Part shown: in pieces, positions 1 to 8,442 of the stretch
Position numbering within the stretch: the first letter of the stretch is position 1
How the letters are laid out: every line of letters begins with the position of its first letter
Made by a program: the position numbers and the translations under genes
The notes under the pieces: model-generated
Told to the model about the DNA's origin: nothing
Seen by the model: the letters and a program-made list of their open reading frames with translations, nothing else
Databases searched by the model: none
Assembly: GCA_002315285.1 (NCBI GenBank)
Contig: DCGR01000091.1
Coordinates: forward strand, 1-31,826
Origin: Bacteroides sp. UBA1773
GTDB taxonomy: Bacteria; Bacteroidota; Bacteroidia; Bacteroidales; Bacteroidaceae
Length of the DNA stretch: 31,826 nucleotides
Direction: 5' to 3'

Positions 1-92
1 CCTTACACGGCCTGAATAGTTACAAGGGAAGGGCACAGACAACCGATGAAAACTTTTCGGGCATCGACCACACATATTCCACCGAAAAAGCG

Positions 93-100
93 TATCTTTG
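93..100 (+). promoter_or_regulatory. mutS2 promoter -7 element
   Basis: TATCTTTG fits the Bacteroidota -7 consensus TAnnTTTG. It ends only 4 nt before the mutS2 ATG at 105, so transcription should begin at or within a base or two of the start codon. No good TTG is seen at the expected -33 position. Confidence 0.6.
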
Positions 101-104
101 CCGC

Positions 105-2597
105 ATGTTATATCCAGCCAACATAGAACAGAAGATAGGATTTGACCATATACGCAAGCTGCTGAAAGGCCGTTGCCTCAGCGAGCTGGGTGCGGGGAAA
201 GTGGATGAGATGACTTTTTCGGACGACTACGCCACCATCGACCAACGGCTGCGGGAGGCGGTGGAGTTTGCCGGCATCATCCGGGAGGGCGCACCGTTTC
301 CCGACGAATTTTTCTTCGACGTGCGCGACTCGCTGCGGCGAATCCGCATCGTTGGCATGTATCTGAGCGTGCAGGAATTGTTTGACCTGCGCCGTTCGCT
401 CGACACTATCCGTGGCATCCTTGCCTTCCTGAAGCCTGCAGAGGCGGAAGAAACGCCACGTTGCCCGGCACTGTGGGCACTGGCCGAGGTTGTCGGTGTG
501 CCCCAGCAGCTGCTTGTGCGTATCAACACCGTCCTCGACAAGTATGGAAAGGTGAAAGACACGGCTTCGCCTGCCCTGCAAGCCATCCGTCGCGAACTGG
601 CTTCAGTGACCAGCAGCATCTCGAAGACACTTCACAGCATCCTGCATGCCGCCCAAAACGAGGGTGTGGTGGAGAAGGATGCCACACCCACGCTGCGCGA
701 TGGCCGACTGGTCATTCCGGTGGATCCGGCCGTGAAACGCAGGATCCGTGGCATCGTGCACGATGAGTCAGCTTCGGGTAGAACGGTGTATGTGGAACCC
801 ACCGAAGTGGTGGAAGCCAACAACCGCATCCGCGAACTCGAGAACGACGAGCACCGGGAAATCATCCACATACTGACCGAGCTGTCGGACTATGCCCGCC
901 CGCTGATTCCCGACTTGCTTTCCTGCTACGAGTTTCTGGCACAAATGGATTTCATCAGGAGCAAGGCCTTGTTTGCCATCCAGACCGCAGCCGTCCGCCC
1001 GGTGCTGACCGACGACACTGTCGTGGATTGGGCCGTGGCCGTGCATCCGCTGCTACAGCTCTCGCTGGCCAAGCATGGCAAGAAGGTGGTGCCACTCGAC
1101 ATAGAGCTGGACAAGACCAAGCGCGTGCTCATCATTTCCGGACCGAACGCCGGAGGCAAGTCGGTGTGCCTGAAAACCGTGGCACTGCTGCAATACATGC
1201 TTCAAAGTGGCATGCTTGTGCCCATGCATGAGCGGAGCCGCGCGGGGGTGTTCGAGAGCATCTTCATCGACATCGGCGACGAGCAGAGCATCGAGGACGA
1301 CCTGAGCACCTATTCCTCGCATCTATCGAACATGAAGCAGATGCTCCGCCACGGCTCTCCGCGAAGCCTGGTGCTCATCGACGAATTTGGCAGCGGCACA
1401 GAACCGCTCATCGGTGGAGCCATTGCCGAGGCTGTGCTGAAAAGACTCAACGAGCGGGGCACTTTTGGAGTCGTCACCACCCACTACCAGAACCTGAAAC
1501 ATTTTGCCGACAGCCACGAGGGGGTGGTGAATGGAGCCATGCTCTACGACCGCCAGCTCATGCAGCCACTTTTCCAGCTACAGGTGGGCAACCCGGGCAG
1601 TTCGTTTGCCGTAGAGATAGCCCGCAAGATAGGGTTGCCCGAGGAGGTGATAGCCGATGCCTCGGACATCGTGGGCAGTGAATACATCAGTGCCGACAAG
1701 TACTTACAAGACATTGTCCGCGACAAACGCTATTGGGAAAACAAACGACAGCATATCCGCAAACGTGAGAAGGAACTTGAGGACATCATCGCACGCTACG
1801 AACAGGAAATGGCCGAGTTGGGAAGGACCCGGAAAGACATCATCCACCAAGCCAAGGAGGAAGCAAAAACGCTGATTGGCGATGCCAACGCCCGCATCGA
1901 GAACACCATACGCAGCATCAAGGAGGCGCAAGCCGACAAGGAGAAAACACGGCAGGCGCGTACCGAGCTCAGCGGATTTAAGGAGGTGATTGACGACACA
2001 CCGGAAGACATCGACGAGAAAATAACACGCAAGATGGAACAAATCAAGGCGCGTCAGGACAGGAAGAAAAATCGGCCTGCGAAGCCGGCTGCTACGGGCA
2101 ACAGCCACGCACAGACAAAACTAGCAGAATGCTGCGCGACACCTGGCGCATGGGTCAGACTGAAGGGGCAGACTGCCGTAGGCGAAGTGCTTGAAGTGCA
2201 CGACAAGGAAGCAGTGATATGTTTCGGACACCTGAAGACCACCATCCAGACCGACCGATTGGAACCCGCACGCAAGCCCGACGAACAGACCATCAGAAAG
2301 AGTACGTTCGTGAGCGTGGAGACACGTGATGACATGCGGCAACGAAAGCTCAATTTCCATCAGGACATCGACGTGCGGGGTATGCGGGGTGATGAAGCCC
2401 TACAGGCCGTGACCTATTTCATCGATGATGCCATACTGGTGGGCATCGACCGCGTGCGCATTCTCCACGGCACGGGCACGGGCATCCTGCGCACGCTCAT
2501 CAGACAATATCTGCAAACGGTGGGTGGCATCAGGCGTTTTCAGGACGAACACGTGGAATTCGGAGGAGCCGGAATAACCGTAGTGGATTTGAAATGA
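105..2597 (+). CDS. mutS2: Endonuclease MutS2 (MutS-like ATPase with Smr domain)
   Basis: This 830-residue protein is a MutS paralogue. Family members act on recombination intermediates or on collided ribosomes rather than in mismatch repair. The N-terminal part (about 1-330) is the MutS core/clamp region. The ATPase follows, with Walker A GPNAGGKS at 346-353, Walker B LVLIDE at 422-427 and the TTH switch near 458-460. A long charged coiled coil spans about 515-660. The C-terminal Smr nuclease domain (about 751-830) carries DIDVRG and HGTGTGILR. Length and the MLYPANIEQKIGFD start match Bacteroidales homologues. The frame stays open upstream to the window edge, but the promoter at 93-100 and the normal N-terminus fix the start at 105. 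It is first in a tight run with queH, whose ATG overlaps its stop. Confidence 0.96.
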   Translation: MLYPANIEQKIGFDHIRKLLKGRCLSELGAGKVDEMTFSDDYATIDQRLREAVEFAGIIREGAPFPDEFFFDVRDSLRRIRIVGMYLSVQELFDLRRSLDTIRGILAFLKPAEAEETPRCPALWALAEVVGVPQQLLVRINTVLDKYGKVKDTASPALQAIRRELASVTSSISKTLHSILHAAQNEGVVEKDATPTLRDGRLVIPVDPAVKRRIRGIVHDESASGRTVYVEPTEVVEANNRIRELENDEHREIIHILTELSDYARPLIPDLLSCYEFLAQMDFIRSKALFAIQTAAVRPVLTDDTVVDWAVAVHPLLQLSLAKHGKKVVPLDIELDKTKRVLIISGPNAGGKSVCLKTVALLQYMLQSGMLVPMHERSRAGVFESIFIDIGDEQSIEDDLSTYSSHLSNMKQMLRHGSPRSLVLIDEFGSGTEPLIGGAIAEAVLKRLNERGTFGVVTTHYQNLKHFADSHEGVVNGAMLYDRQLMQPLFQLQVGNPGSSFAVEIARKIGLPEEVIADASDIVGSEYISADKYLQDIVRDKRYWENKRQHIRKREKELEDIIARYEQEMAELGRTRKDIIHQAKEEAKTLIGDANARIENTIRSIKEAQADKEKTRQARTELSGFKEVIDDTPEDIDEKITRKMEQIKARQDRKKNRPAKPAATGNSHAQTKLAECCATPGAWVRLKGQTAVGEVLEVHDKEAVICFGHLKTTIQTDRLEPARKPDEQTIRKSTFVSVETRDDMRQRKLNFHQDIDVRGMRGDEALQAVTYFIDDAILVGIDRVRILHGTGTGILRTLIRQYLQTVGGIRRFQDEHVEFGGAGITVVDLK

Positions 2598-3241
2598 AAG
2601 CAATGACAGAACCAACCCGACACTCCTGCACAACGATGGCCGCACTTACACTTTCCGTTCCGCATCAGGCTTCCCAAGTAGTGCTCCACACGTGTTGCGC
2701 CCCTTGTTCGTCGGCCATCATCGAGTGTCTGATGCAACACGGTGTAACACCCATCATCTACTACAGCAATCCCAACATCTGGCCTCGGGAAGAATACCTT
2801 GTACGCAAAAACGAGTGTACACGTTATGCCCAGTCGTTGGGACTCGAGATTGTGGATGATGACTACGACCACGAGGCATGGCTCAACGAGATGACAGGAC
2901 TGGAGCATGAACCCGAACGCGGACAACGCTGCCTAAAGTGCTTTCGCCTCAGGCTACTCCGCACTGCCCAGTTTGCCGCACTTCGCGGGACAAATGTCAT
3001 TACCACCACGCTTGCCTCATCGAGATGGAAGAGTCTCGACCAAATCAATGAAGCCGGCACTTGGGCCTGCAGCCAAGTGGAAGGTGTGGATTGGTGGAAC
3101 CAGAACTGGCGCAAAGGAGGCTTGCAGGAGCGCCGGTCGACCATCATCAAAGACCATCATTTTTATAATCAACAATATTGTGGCTGTGAGTTTTCTTTCC
3201 GAAACTCACCTGCTTCTGGAATCTTAGACAACAAACTATAA
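2594..3241 (+). CDS. queH: Epoxyqueuosine reductase QueH
   Basis: QueH (formerly DUF208) reduces epoxyqueuosine to queuosine in tRNA and is a non-orthologous replacement of QueG. The 215-residue product shows the family cysteines: HTCCAPC (Cys34, 35, 38), RCLKC (Cys113, 116) and a late YCGC. These would hold an iron-sulfur cluster and a second metal site and provide the redox pair. NPNIWPREEY and TTTLASSRWKS are further family motifs. The start ATG lies in an ATGA overlap with the mutS2 stop, implying translational coupling. Two in-frame ATGs lie further in (residues 4 and 15); the conserved region begins near residue 28, so the exact start is less sure than the identity. It acts on cytoplasmic tRNA and has no functional link to MutS2 that I can see. 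Confidence 0.93.
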   Translation: MKAMTEPTRHSCTTMAALTLSVPHQASQVVLHTCCAPCSSAIIECLMQHGVTPIIYYSNPNIWPREEYLVRKNECTRYAQSLGLEIVDDDYDHEAWLNEMTGLEHEPERGQRCLKCFRLRLLRTAQFAALRGTNVITTTLASSRWKSLDQINEAGTWACSQVEGVDWWNQNWRKGGLQERRSTIIKDHHFYNQQYCGCEFSFRNSPASGILDNKL

Positions 3242-3256
3242 AACCATTGTGTCGCC

Positions 3257-4180
3257 ATGCCGCTGAACTTACCCGACAAACTACCTGCCATTGAACTGCT
3301 GAAAAAGGAAAACATCTTTGTGATGAACCAGTCGAGGGCCGTATCGCAGGATATTCGTCCGCTACAGATTGCAGTGCTCAACCTTATGCCCATCAAGATC
3401 ACAACCGAAACAGACTTGGTGCGGCTGCTCTCCAATTCGCCCTTGCAGATAGAGCTTTCGTTCATGAAACTGCGCAGCCATACGCCCAAACACACGCCAA
3501 TAGAACACATGCAGGCTTTCTATCGTGACTTCGAAATCATGCAACACGAACACTACGATGGCCTCATCATCACCGGCGCGCCACTCGAGGATTATGAATA
3601 CGAGGACGTGACCTATTGGAAGGAGGTGACAACCGTGTTTGACTGGGCACGGACCCACGTCACTTCCACACTCTACATCTGCTGGGCAGGCTTCGCGGCG
3701 CTGTATCACTTCTACGGAATTCAGAAGCATCGGGTGCCAGCCAAGGTGTTTGGCATTTTTGAGCACTATGCCTCACAGCCTCGACTACCTATTTTCCGTG
3801 GGTTCGACGACCGCTTCTTCATCCCTCATAGCCGGCACATAGAATTGCACCGTGAGGAAATAGCGGGTGTGCCAGGTCTGCAGATCATTTCGGAAAGCAA
3901 CGAATCGGGCGTTTATATGGTAATGGACCCTAACGGACGTGATTTCTACATTACCGGACATGCCGAGTATTCACCGCTCACGCTCGATGCCGAGTATCAC
4001 CGCGACCTCGACAAGGGGCTGCCCATACAAATGCCTAAGAATTATTACGACCACGACAATCCCTCGGAATCGCCTGTGGTGCGCTGGCGCAGTTCGGGCA
4101 ACCTGCTTTTCAGCAACTGGCTCAACTATTATGTCTATCAGGAAACACCGTACGATTGGGTGGCACAGACAAAATCATGA
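3257..4180 (+). CDS. metA: Homoserine O-acyltransferase MetA, probably acetyl-CoA specific
   Basis: MetA acylates the hydroxyl of L-homoserine, the first committed step of methionine synthesis. The 307-residue protein keeps the E. coli numbering exactly: nucleophile Cys142 (YICWAG), His235 and Glu237 (TGHAEYSP). Residue 111, in GAPLEDYEYEDVTYW, is Glu. In this family Glu111 goes with acetyl-CoA use and Gly111 with succinyl-CoA, so acetyltransferase activity is inferred (annotation pipelines would call this metAA). The stretch after the nucleophile reads CWAGFAALYHFYG instead of the common CWGAQAxLYHxYG, an unusual variant. It lies 15 bp after queH and overlaps the U32 gene by ATGA, so it is probably one transcript with them. 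No SAM or other methionine riboswitch was seen in the short upstream gap. Confidence 0.94.
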   Translation: MPLNLPDKLPAIELLKKENIFVMNQSRAVSQDIRPLQIAVLNLMPIKITTETDLVRLLSNSPLQIELSFMKLRSHTPKHTPIEHMQAFYRDFEIMQHEHYDGLIITGAPLEDYEYEDVTYWKEVTTVFDWARTHVTSTLYICWAGFAALYHFYGIQKHRVPAKVFGIFEHYASQPRLPIFRGFDDRFFIPHSRHIELHREEIAGVPGLQIISESNESGVYMVMDPNGRDFYITGHAEYSPLTLDAEYHRDLDKGLPIQMPKNYYDHDNPSESPVVRWRSSGNLLFSNWLNYYVYQETPYDWVAQTKS

Positions 4181-6006
4181 AAACGACTACAGCCATTGAA
4201 CTGTTAGCACCAGCCAAAAACCTGGAATGTGGCATGGCTGCCATCGACCACGGAGCGGATGCTGTGTACATCGGTGCCACCAAGTTTGGTGCCCGTGCTG
4301 CCGCAGGCAACTCCGTGGAAGACATCCGCAGGCTTGTGGATTATGCTCACCCGTATCGTGCCAAGGTGTATGTCACCATCAACACAATTCTGTACGACAG
4401 CGAACTGTCCGAAACCGAGCAGCTCATTTGGGAGCTCTACCACATCGGGGTGGATGCACTGATTGTGCAGGATATGGCACTGCTGCAACTCCATCTACCT
4501 CCCATACCGCTTCATGCCAGTACACAAGCCGACAATCGTTCTGTCGAGAAAGTACGGTTTCTGAGCAAGGCAGGTTTCCGGCAGATTGTGCTGGCCCGTG
4601 AACTTTCGCTACAGGAAATCGAGCAGATCCATCGTGAAGTGCCAGAGGCGCGACTGGAAGTGTTTGTACATGGCGCACTTTGTGTCAGCTATTCAGGACA
4701 ATGCTATGTGAGTCAGGCTTGTTTCCATCGGAGCGCCAACCGGGGCGAGTGTGCACAGTTTTGCCGCATGGCTTTCGATATGGTCGATGCCGACGGCAAA
4801 ACCGTGGCACGGCAAAAGCATCTGCTTTCGCTGAAGGACCTGAACCAGAGCGATGTGCTTGAGGAAATTCTCGAGGCAGGAGCCACCTCCTTGAAGATAG
4901 AAGGACGGCTGAAGGATGCGTCGTACGTGAAGAATGTCACAGCCTACTACCGACGTAGGCTCGATGCGATTTTCCGCTATCGCAAGGAGTTTGTGCGTGC
5001 ATCGTCTGGAACGGAACATTTCAGCTTTGAGCCCCAACTCGACAAGACGTTCAGCCGAGGAAGCACCCATTATTTCCTGCATGGACGCAATACCGACATA
5101 TTCTCGTTTGACACCCCAAAATCTTTGGGTGAAGAAATGGGTAGTGTGAAGGAAATAGGCAGAAACAGCTTTACGGTGGCCGGACTGAAAAGTTTCAGCA
5201 ACGGCGATGGCTTGTGTTTCATCGACAACACTGGCAAGCTCTGTGGCTTTCGGCTGAATCGTGTGGAGGGGAACTGTCTATATCCTGCCAGGATGCCCGC
5301 CATCCTCCCTCGCATGAAAATCTATCGCAACTACAGTCAGGCGTTTGAAAACGCCATGCAGGGCAAGACTGCCGAACGGAACATCCGTGTGGAACTGGCC
5401 ATGACGACCAATCCTTTTGGCTTTACACTTTGTGCTACGGATGAAGATGGATGTCGTGCGTGTGTTTCGTTTCCATCCGACAAGCAGCAAGCCCGCGCCC
5501 CACAGGGCGACAACCTGAAGGCCCAGTTGGGCAAATTGGGGAATACCCCTTTTGAGGCTTCCACGATTGATGTGACAGGCTGTTCGGATTGCTTCATTCC
5601 CTCATCGGTAATCAATGCGTGGAGGAGACGACTTGTGGAGTCGTTGCTTACATCACGCCGCATCAATTATCGACGGGCTACGGAACGCATTATTCCTACC
5701 CAACACGACTATCCACAAAGCCAACTCACTTATTTAGGTAATGTGATGAATCAGCAAGCCCGCCTGTTCTATGCTGCGCATGGGGTAAGACAAGTGGATC
5801 CTGCTTACGAAACAACACCGCCCGAAGGTGGTGTTGCCGTCATGTTTTGCCGTCATTGTCTGCGTTATAGCTTTGGGTGGTGCCCGAGCCGTCAGCACAG
5901 ACGCTCACCCTTCCGTGAGCCATTTTATCTGGTGACAGATAACAACCAGCGTTTCCGTCTGGAGTTCGACTGTCGCCAGTGTGTGATGAAGGTGGTTACA
6001 ACCTGA
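4177..6006 (+). CDS. U32 family peptidase-like protein, probable RNA hydroxylase (RlhA/TrhP-like)
   Basis: 609 residues. The N-terminal half has the U32 signature: ELLAPAKNLECGMAAIDHGADAVYIG, then FVHGALCVSYSGQCYVSQACF, NRGECAQFCRM and SLKDLNQ with SLKIEGRLKD. Although called collagenase-like, E. coli relatives RlhA (23S rRNA 5-hydroxycytidine) and TrhP (tRNA 5-hydroxyuridine) are prephenate-dependent RNA hydroxylases. The large extra C-terminal part makes this one closer in layout to RlhA (about 650 residues) than to TrhP (about 450). The extreme C-terminus carries CRHC, a lone Cys and CRQC, a possible metal site. An in-frame ATG lies at 4156, but 4177 overlaps the metA stop as ATGA and gives the usual N-terminus. 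The stop overlaps the end of the opposite TonB receptor gene by 11 bp. The exact substrate cannot be told from sequence. Confidence 0.85.
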   Translation: MKTTTAIELLAPAKNLECGMAAIDHGADAVYIGATKFGARAAAGNSVEDIRRLVDYAHPYRAKVYVTINTILYDSELSETEQLIWELYHIGVDALIVQDMALLQLHLPPIPLHASTQADNRSVEKVRFLSKAGFRQIVLARELSLQEIEQIHREVPEARLEVFVHGALCVSYSGQCYVSQACFHRSANRGECAQFCRMAFDMVDADGKTVARQKHLLSLKDLNQSDVLEEILEAGATSLKIEGRLKDASYVKNVTAYYRRRLDAIFRYRKEFVRASSGTEHFSFEPQLDKTFSRGSTHYFLHGRNTDIFSFDTPKSLGEEMGSVKEIGRNSFTVAGLKSFSNGDGLCFIDNTGKLCGFRLNRVEGNCLYPARMPAILPRMKIYRNYSQAFENAMQGKTAERNIRVELAMTTNPFGFTLCATDEDGCRACVSFPSDKQQARAPQGDNLKAQLGKLGNTPFEASTIDVTGCSDCFIPSSVINAWRRRLVESLLTSRRINYRRATERIIPTQHDYPQSQLTYLGNVMNQQARLFYAAHGVRQVDPAYETTPPEGGVAVMFCRHCLRYSFGWCPSRQHRRSPFREPFYLVTDNNQRFRLEFDCRQCVMKVVTT

Positions 6007-8311
6007 GACGAATATCTACCCCCACTTGCACAGGTTTGCCATGCTGGGCAAACACGCGGTTCATGGTTACGAAACTGAATGTATCGAATTGCTTGTCGGT
6101 GAGGTTCTGCCCCCAGATGCAACAATCAAGATTGCCGAAGTTGATGTTCACGTGTGCATTCAGCGTAGCATACGATTTCTGCCACAACTGGTTATCCTCA
6201 GTCCAATAGGTCTTTCCTATGCCTACACAGTTGGCTCCAAAACAAAATCGACCGATGGAATACTCAGCCCCCACATTCAACGTGTGGATAGGCACAAAAG
6301 GAACCCTGTTGTCGGTATAGTCGGTTTCGCCATCATCGTAATCGGTGAAAGTGGCGTGGGTGTAGCCATAGTTACATGTCATGTTCAAGTGGCTTGTGAG
6401 CAATGCGCTTGCAGATGCTTCCACACCGTAACTCCGACTCTTTCCTGCGTTGACCATCATACGCCCGAATCCGTTTTCAGAGAAACGCGCTATCTGCTGG
6501 TTGCGTATGTCCATCATGAAGGTCGCCACATCGGCCTTCAGCCTTCCCCGACATAAGTTCAAGTGGGTACCTATCTCATAGCTCCAACTGTATTCGGGCT
6601 TGAACGCCACACTTTCTATGTTGGTGTGGCTCTTCAATGATTCGATATCCACAAAACGCTCCATCATGCCTTTGCTGACTTCGTTCACTTTGTCGAGCAT
6701 CCCATTCTTGAGTTCACCCTGCATCAGATCCGAAAACATCTGAATGTTGTATCCTCCCGAACGATAGCCCTTTGCCACAGTGGCATAGATGCTATTGCCA
6801 CGGTCAATCTTGTATTGCAGAGCCATCTTAGGCAAGAACTGCACATAGTCGTGATTGAGCTTTCCCTGTAGTTTCGGAGCCGTGTTGAGATCCTTGTATG
6901 AAGTGTATGGCATGATTTTGAACTCATAGTTGAGACTGGTGTCCGAGAAGTAGTCGAGCCACATCTTCTCGTACTCCACACGGGCACCCAAGGTGAGTGC
7001 CCACTGACCCAGATTGAAGGTGGATTGATGGAAGAGGGCAGCACTCAGCACAGGCGTGCGCATCAAGCTCGTCACCGAAAACTCTTTGTCGGTGACATCG
7101 AGCATCATATCGGGCATCCGTGGATAGTCCTTTTTCACTGCACTGAAAATGTCATTCACATTATCTTCCACCATTTCCTTCACACCATCCTGCCGGAACA
7201 CCACAGGAGCATCGGTCTTCAGCCACTCGTAGAAACCACTAGCCCCACATACCCACTCCCATGTTTGCCGTTGCCGGTTCTTGAACACAACCTCTTCGGT
7301 CAGCGTACTCAGCCGTTGGCGTTGTTCGAGAGTGTAGATATCGGTTGGGAGGAAATCCTGATCGAGAAACATACGATCGGCGAGGTACTGAAAGCCCGTA
7401 ATGGCATTCATGACGTAGCGTTCGGTCTGATGCTCTACGTTCAAGCCAGCATTCAGCATACCCCTTCGATAACGGCTATCTCGGTTGTAGCTTATCGTGC
7501 CTATGTATGACTCGTATTGCTTGTTGGGTTCTTCGTACCCTTCGGCCGCTCCTTTGTAGAAATAAGGATAAGCGCCTTGATCGGAATAGTCGTAACTGAG
7601 CGTAAAGTCAAGCTTTAATTCGGGTTGGGGTAACCATATTGCACGCAATCGTCCGCCTCCAGCCTTCATGGCATCGAGTCGGACTCCAGTATATGAGTTC
7701 TTGAAGAATCCTCCCTGGTGTTCATAATATGCGCCAGCCGAGAAGGCAAACTCATCGGATACACGATGACTATGGGTCAGCGAATACTGTTCAGTGCGAT
7801 GGTTGCCTATGCCGATTCGGAAATCAGTGCCTTGATAGCTGAACGGACTGCGGGTGTGTACCCTCACTAGTCCGCCCATAGTGTTTCGGCCATACAAAGT
7901 GCCCTGAGGACCACGAAGAATGTCGATGCGTTCCACATCATAGAAGTTGAAGTCGAAGGCCGACTTGTCGATGTAGGGGATGTTATCCACATACATGCCT
8001 ACGGCTGGTGTGTGAATGCGTGAGCCAATGCCACGAATGTAGATTGACGAGGTGAGCCGTGAGCCATAATCGGGAATGAACAACCCTGGAGCCAACGTAC
8101 TGATGTTTTTTACCGACAGTACCCTTTGTTTTTGCAAATCTTCTTGCGAAAGTAGCGAAACCGATGAAGGAAGCTCCTGCAGCTTGCTTGTTTCCTTGGG
8201 TGATGAGACAATGGTCACTTCTTCCAAATCCACAACTCGCAGTGTGTCGGTTTGTGCCTGTAGATTGCCAAGTAATGCGATAAAAGCTATGATAAAAACA
8301 GTTTTCTTCAT
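5996..8311 (-). CDS. TonB-dependent outer-membrane receptor
   Basis: 771 residues with a signal peptide (MKKTVFIIAFIALLGNLQAQ), a TonB-box-like EEVTIVSS just after it, and a plug domain (about 40-160) with SIYIRGIGSR, DVERIDILRGPQGTLYGRN and a Gly-rich end. A 22-strand barrel with alternating aromatic segments follows, ending in the typical VGVDIRLRL. There is no N-terminal carboxypeptidase-like domain and no SusD partner, so it looks like a siderophore- or cofactor-type receptor rather than a glycan SusC. No substrate clue comes from the neighbours; it stands alone and converges on the U32 gene. The start is preceded by AGAAGGAGAA, an unusually good Shine-Dalgarno for this phylum. I found no clean TAnnTTTG promoter in the 130 bp upstream. 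The ligand is unknown. Confidence 0.92.
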   Translation of the reverse strand: MKKTVFIIAFIALLGNLQAQTDTLRVVDLEEVTIVSSPKETSKLQELPSSVSLLSQEDLQKQRVLSVKNISTLAPGLFIPDYGSRLTSSIYIRGIGSRIHTPAVGMYVDNIPYIDKSAFDFNFYDVERIDILRGPQGTLYGRNTMGGLVRVHTRSPFSYQGTDFRIGIGNHRTEQYSLTHSHRVSDEFAFSAGAYYEHQGGFFKNSYTGVRLDAMKAGGGRLRAIWLPQPELKLDFTLSYDYSDQGAYPYFYKGAAEGYEEPNKQYESYIGTISYNRDSRYRRGMLNAGLNVEHQTERYVMNAITGFQYLADRMFLDQDFLPTDIYTLEQRQRLSTLTEEVVFKNRQRQTWEWVCGASGFYEWLKTDAPVVFRQDGVKEMVEDNVNDIFSAVKKDYPRMPDMMLDVTDKEFSVTSLMRTPVLSAALFHQSTFNLGQWALTLGARVEYEKMWLDYFSDTSLNYEFKIMPYTSYKDLNTAPKLQGKLNHDYVQFLPKMALQYKIDRGNSIYATVAKGYRSGGYNIQMFSDLMQGELKNGMLDKVNEVSKGMMERFVDIESLKSHTNIESVAFKPEYSWSYEIGTHLNLCRGRLKADVATFMMDIRNQQIARFSENGFGRMMVNAGKSRSYGVEASASALLTSHLNMTCNYGYTHATFTDYDDGETDYTDNRVPFVPIHTLNVGAEYSIGRFCFGANCVGIGKTYWTEDNQLWQKSYATLNAHVNINFGNLDCCIWGQNLTDKQFDTFSFVTMNRVFAQHGKPVQVGVDIRLRL

Positions 8312-8442
8312 TTCTCCTTCTGTTTCCGATTGAACAAATATTAAGATGAATCCTATCTATGGAGAACTACCATAAACCTGACGCAAAATGATTACGGCTA
8401 ATTTATAGAACCCACCTTATCGAAAGAAGTTGGGACGTAGGC

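Noticed and set aside
3..104. Open frame continuing upstream of mutS2
   Set aside because: The translation has no MutS2 likeness, and the promoter and normal N-terminus point to ATG at 105.
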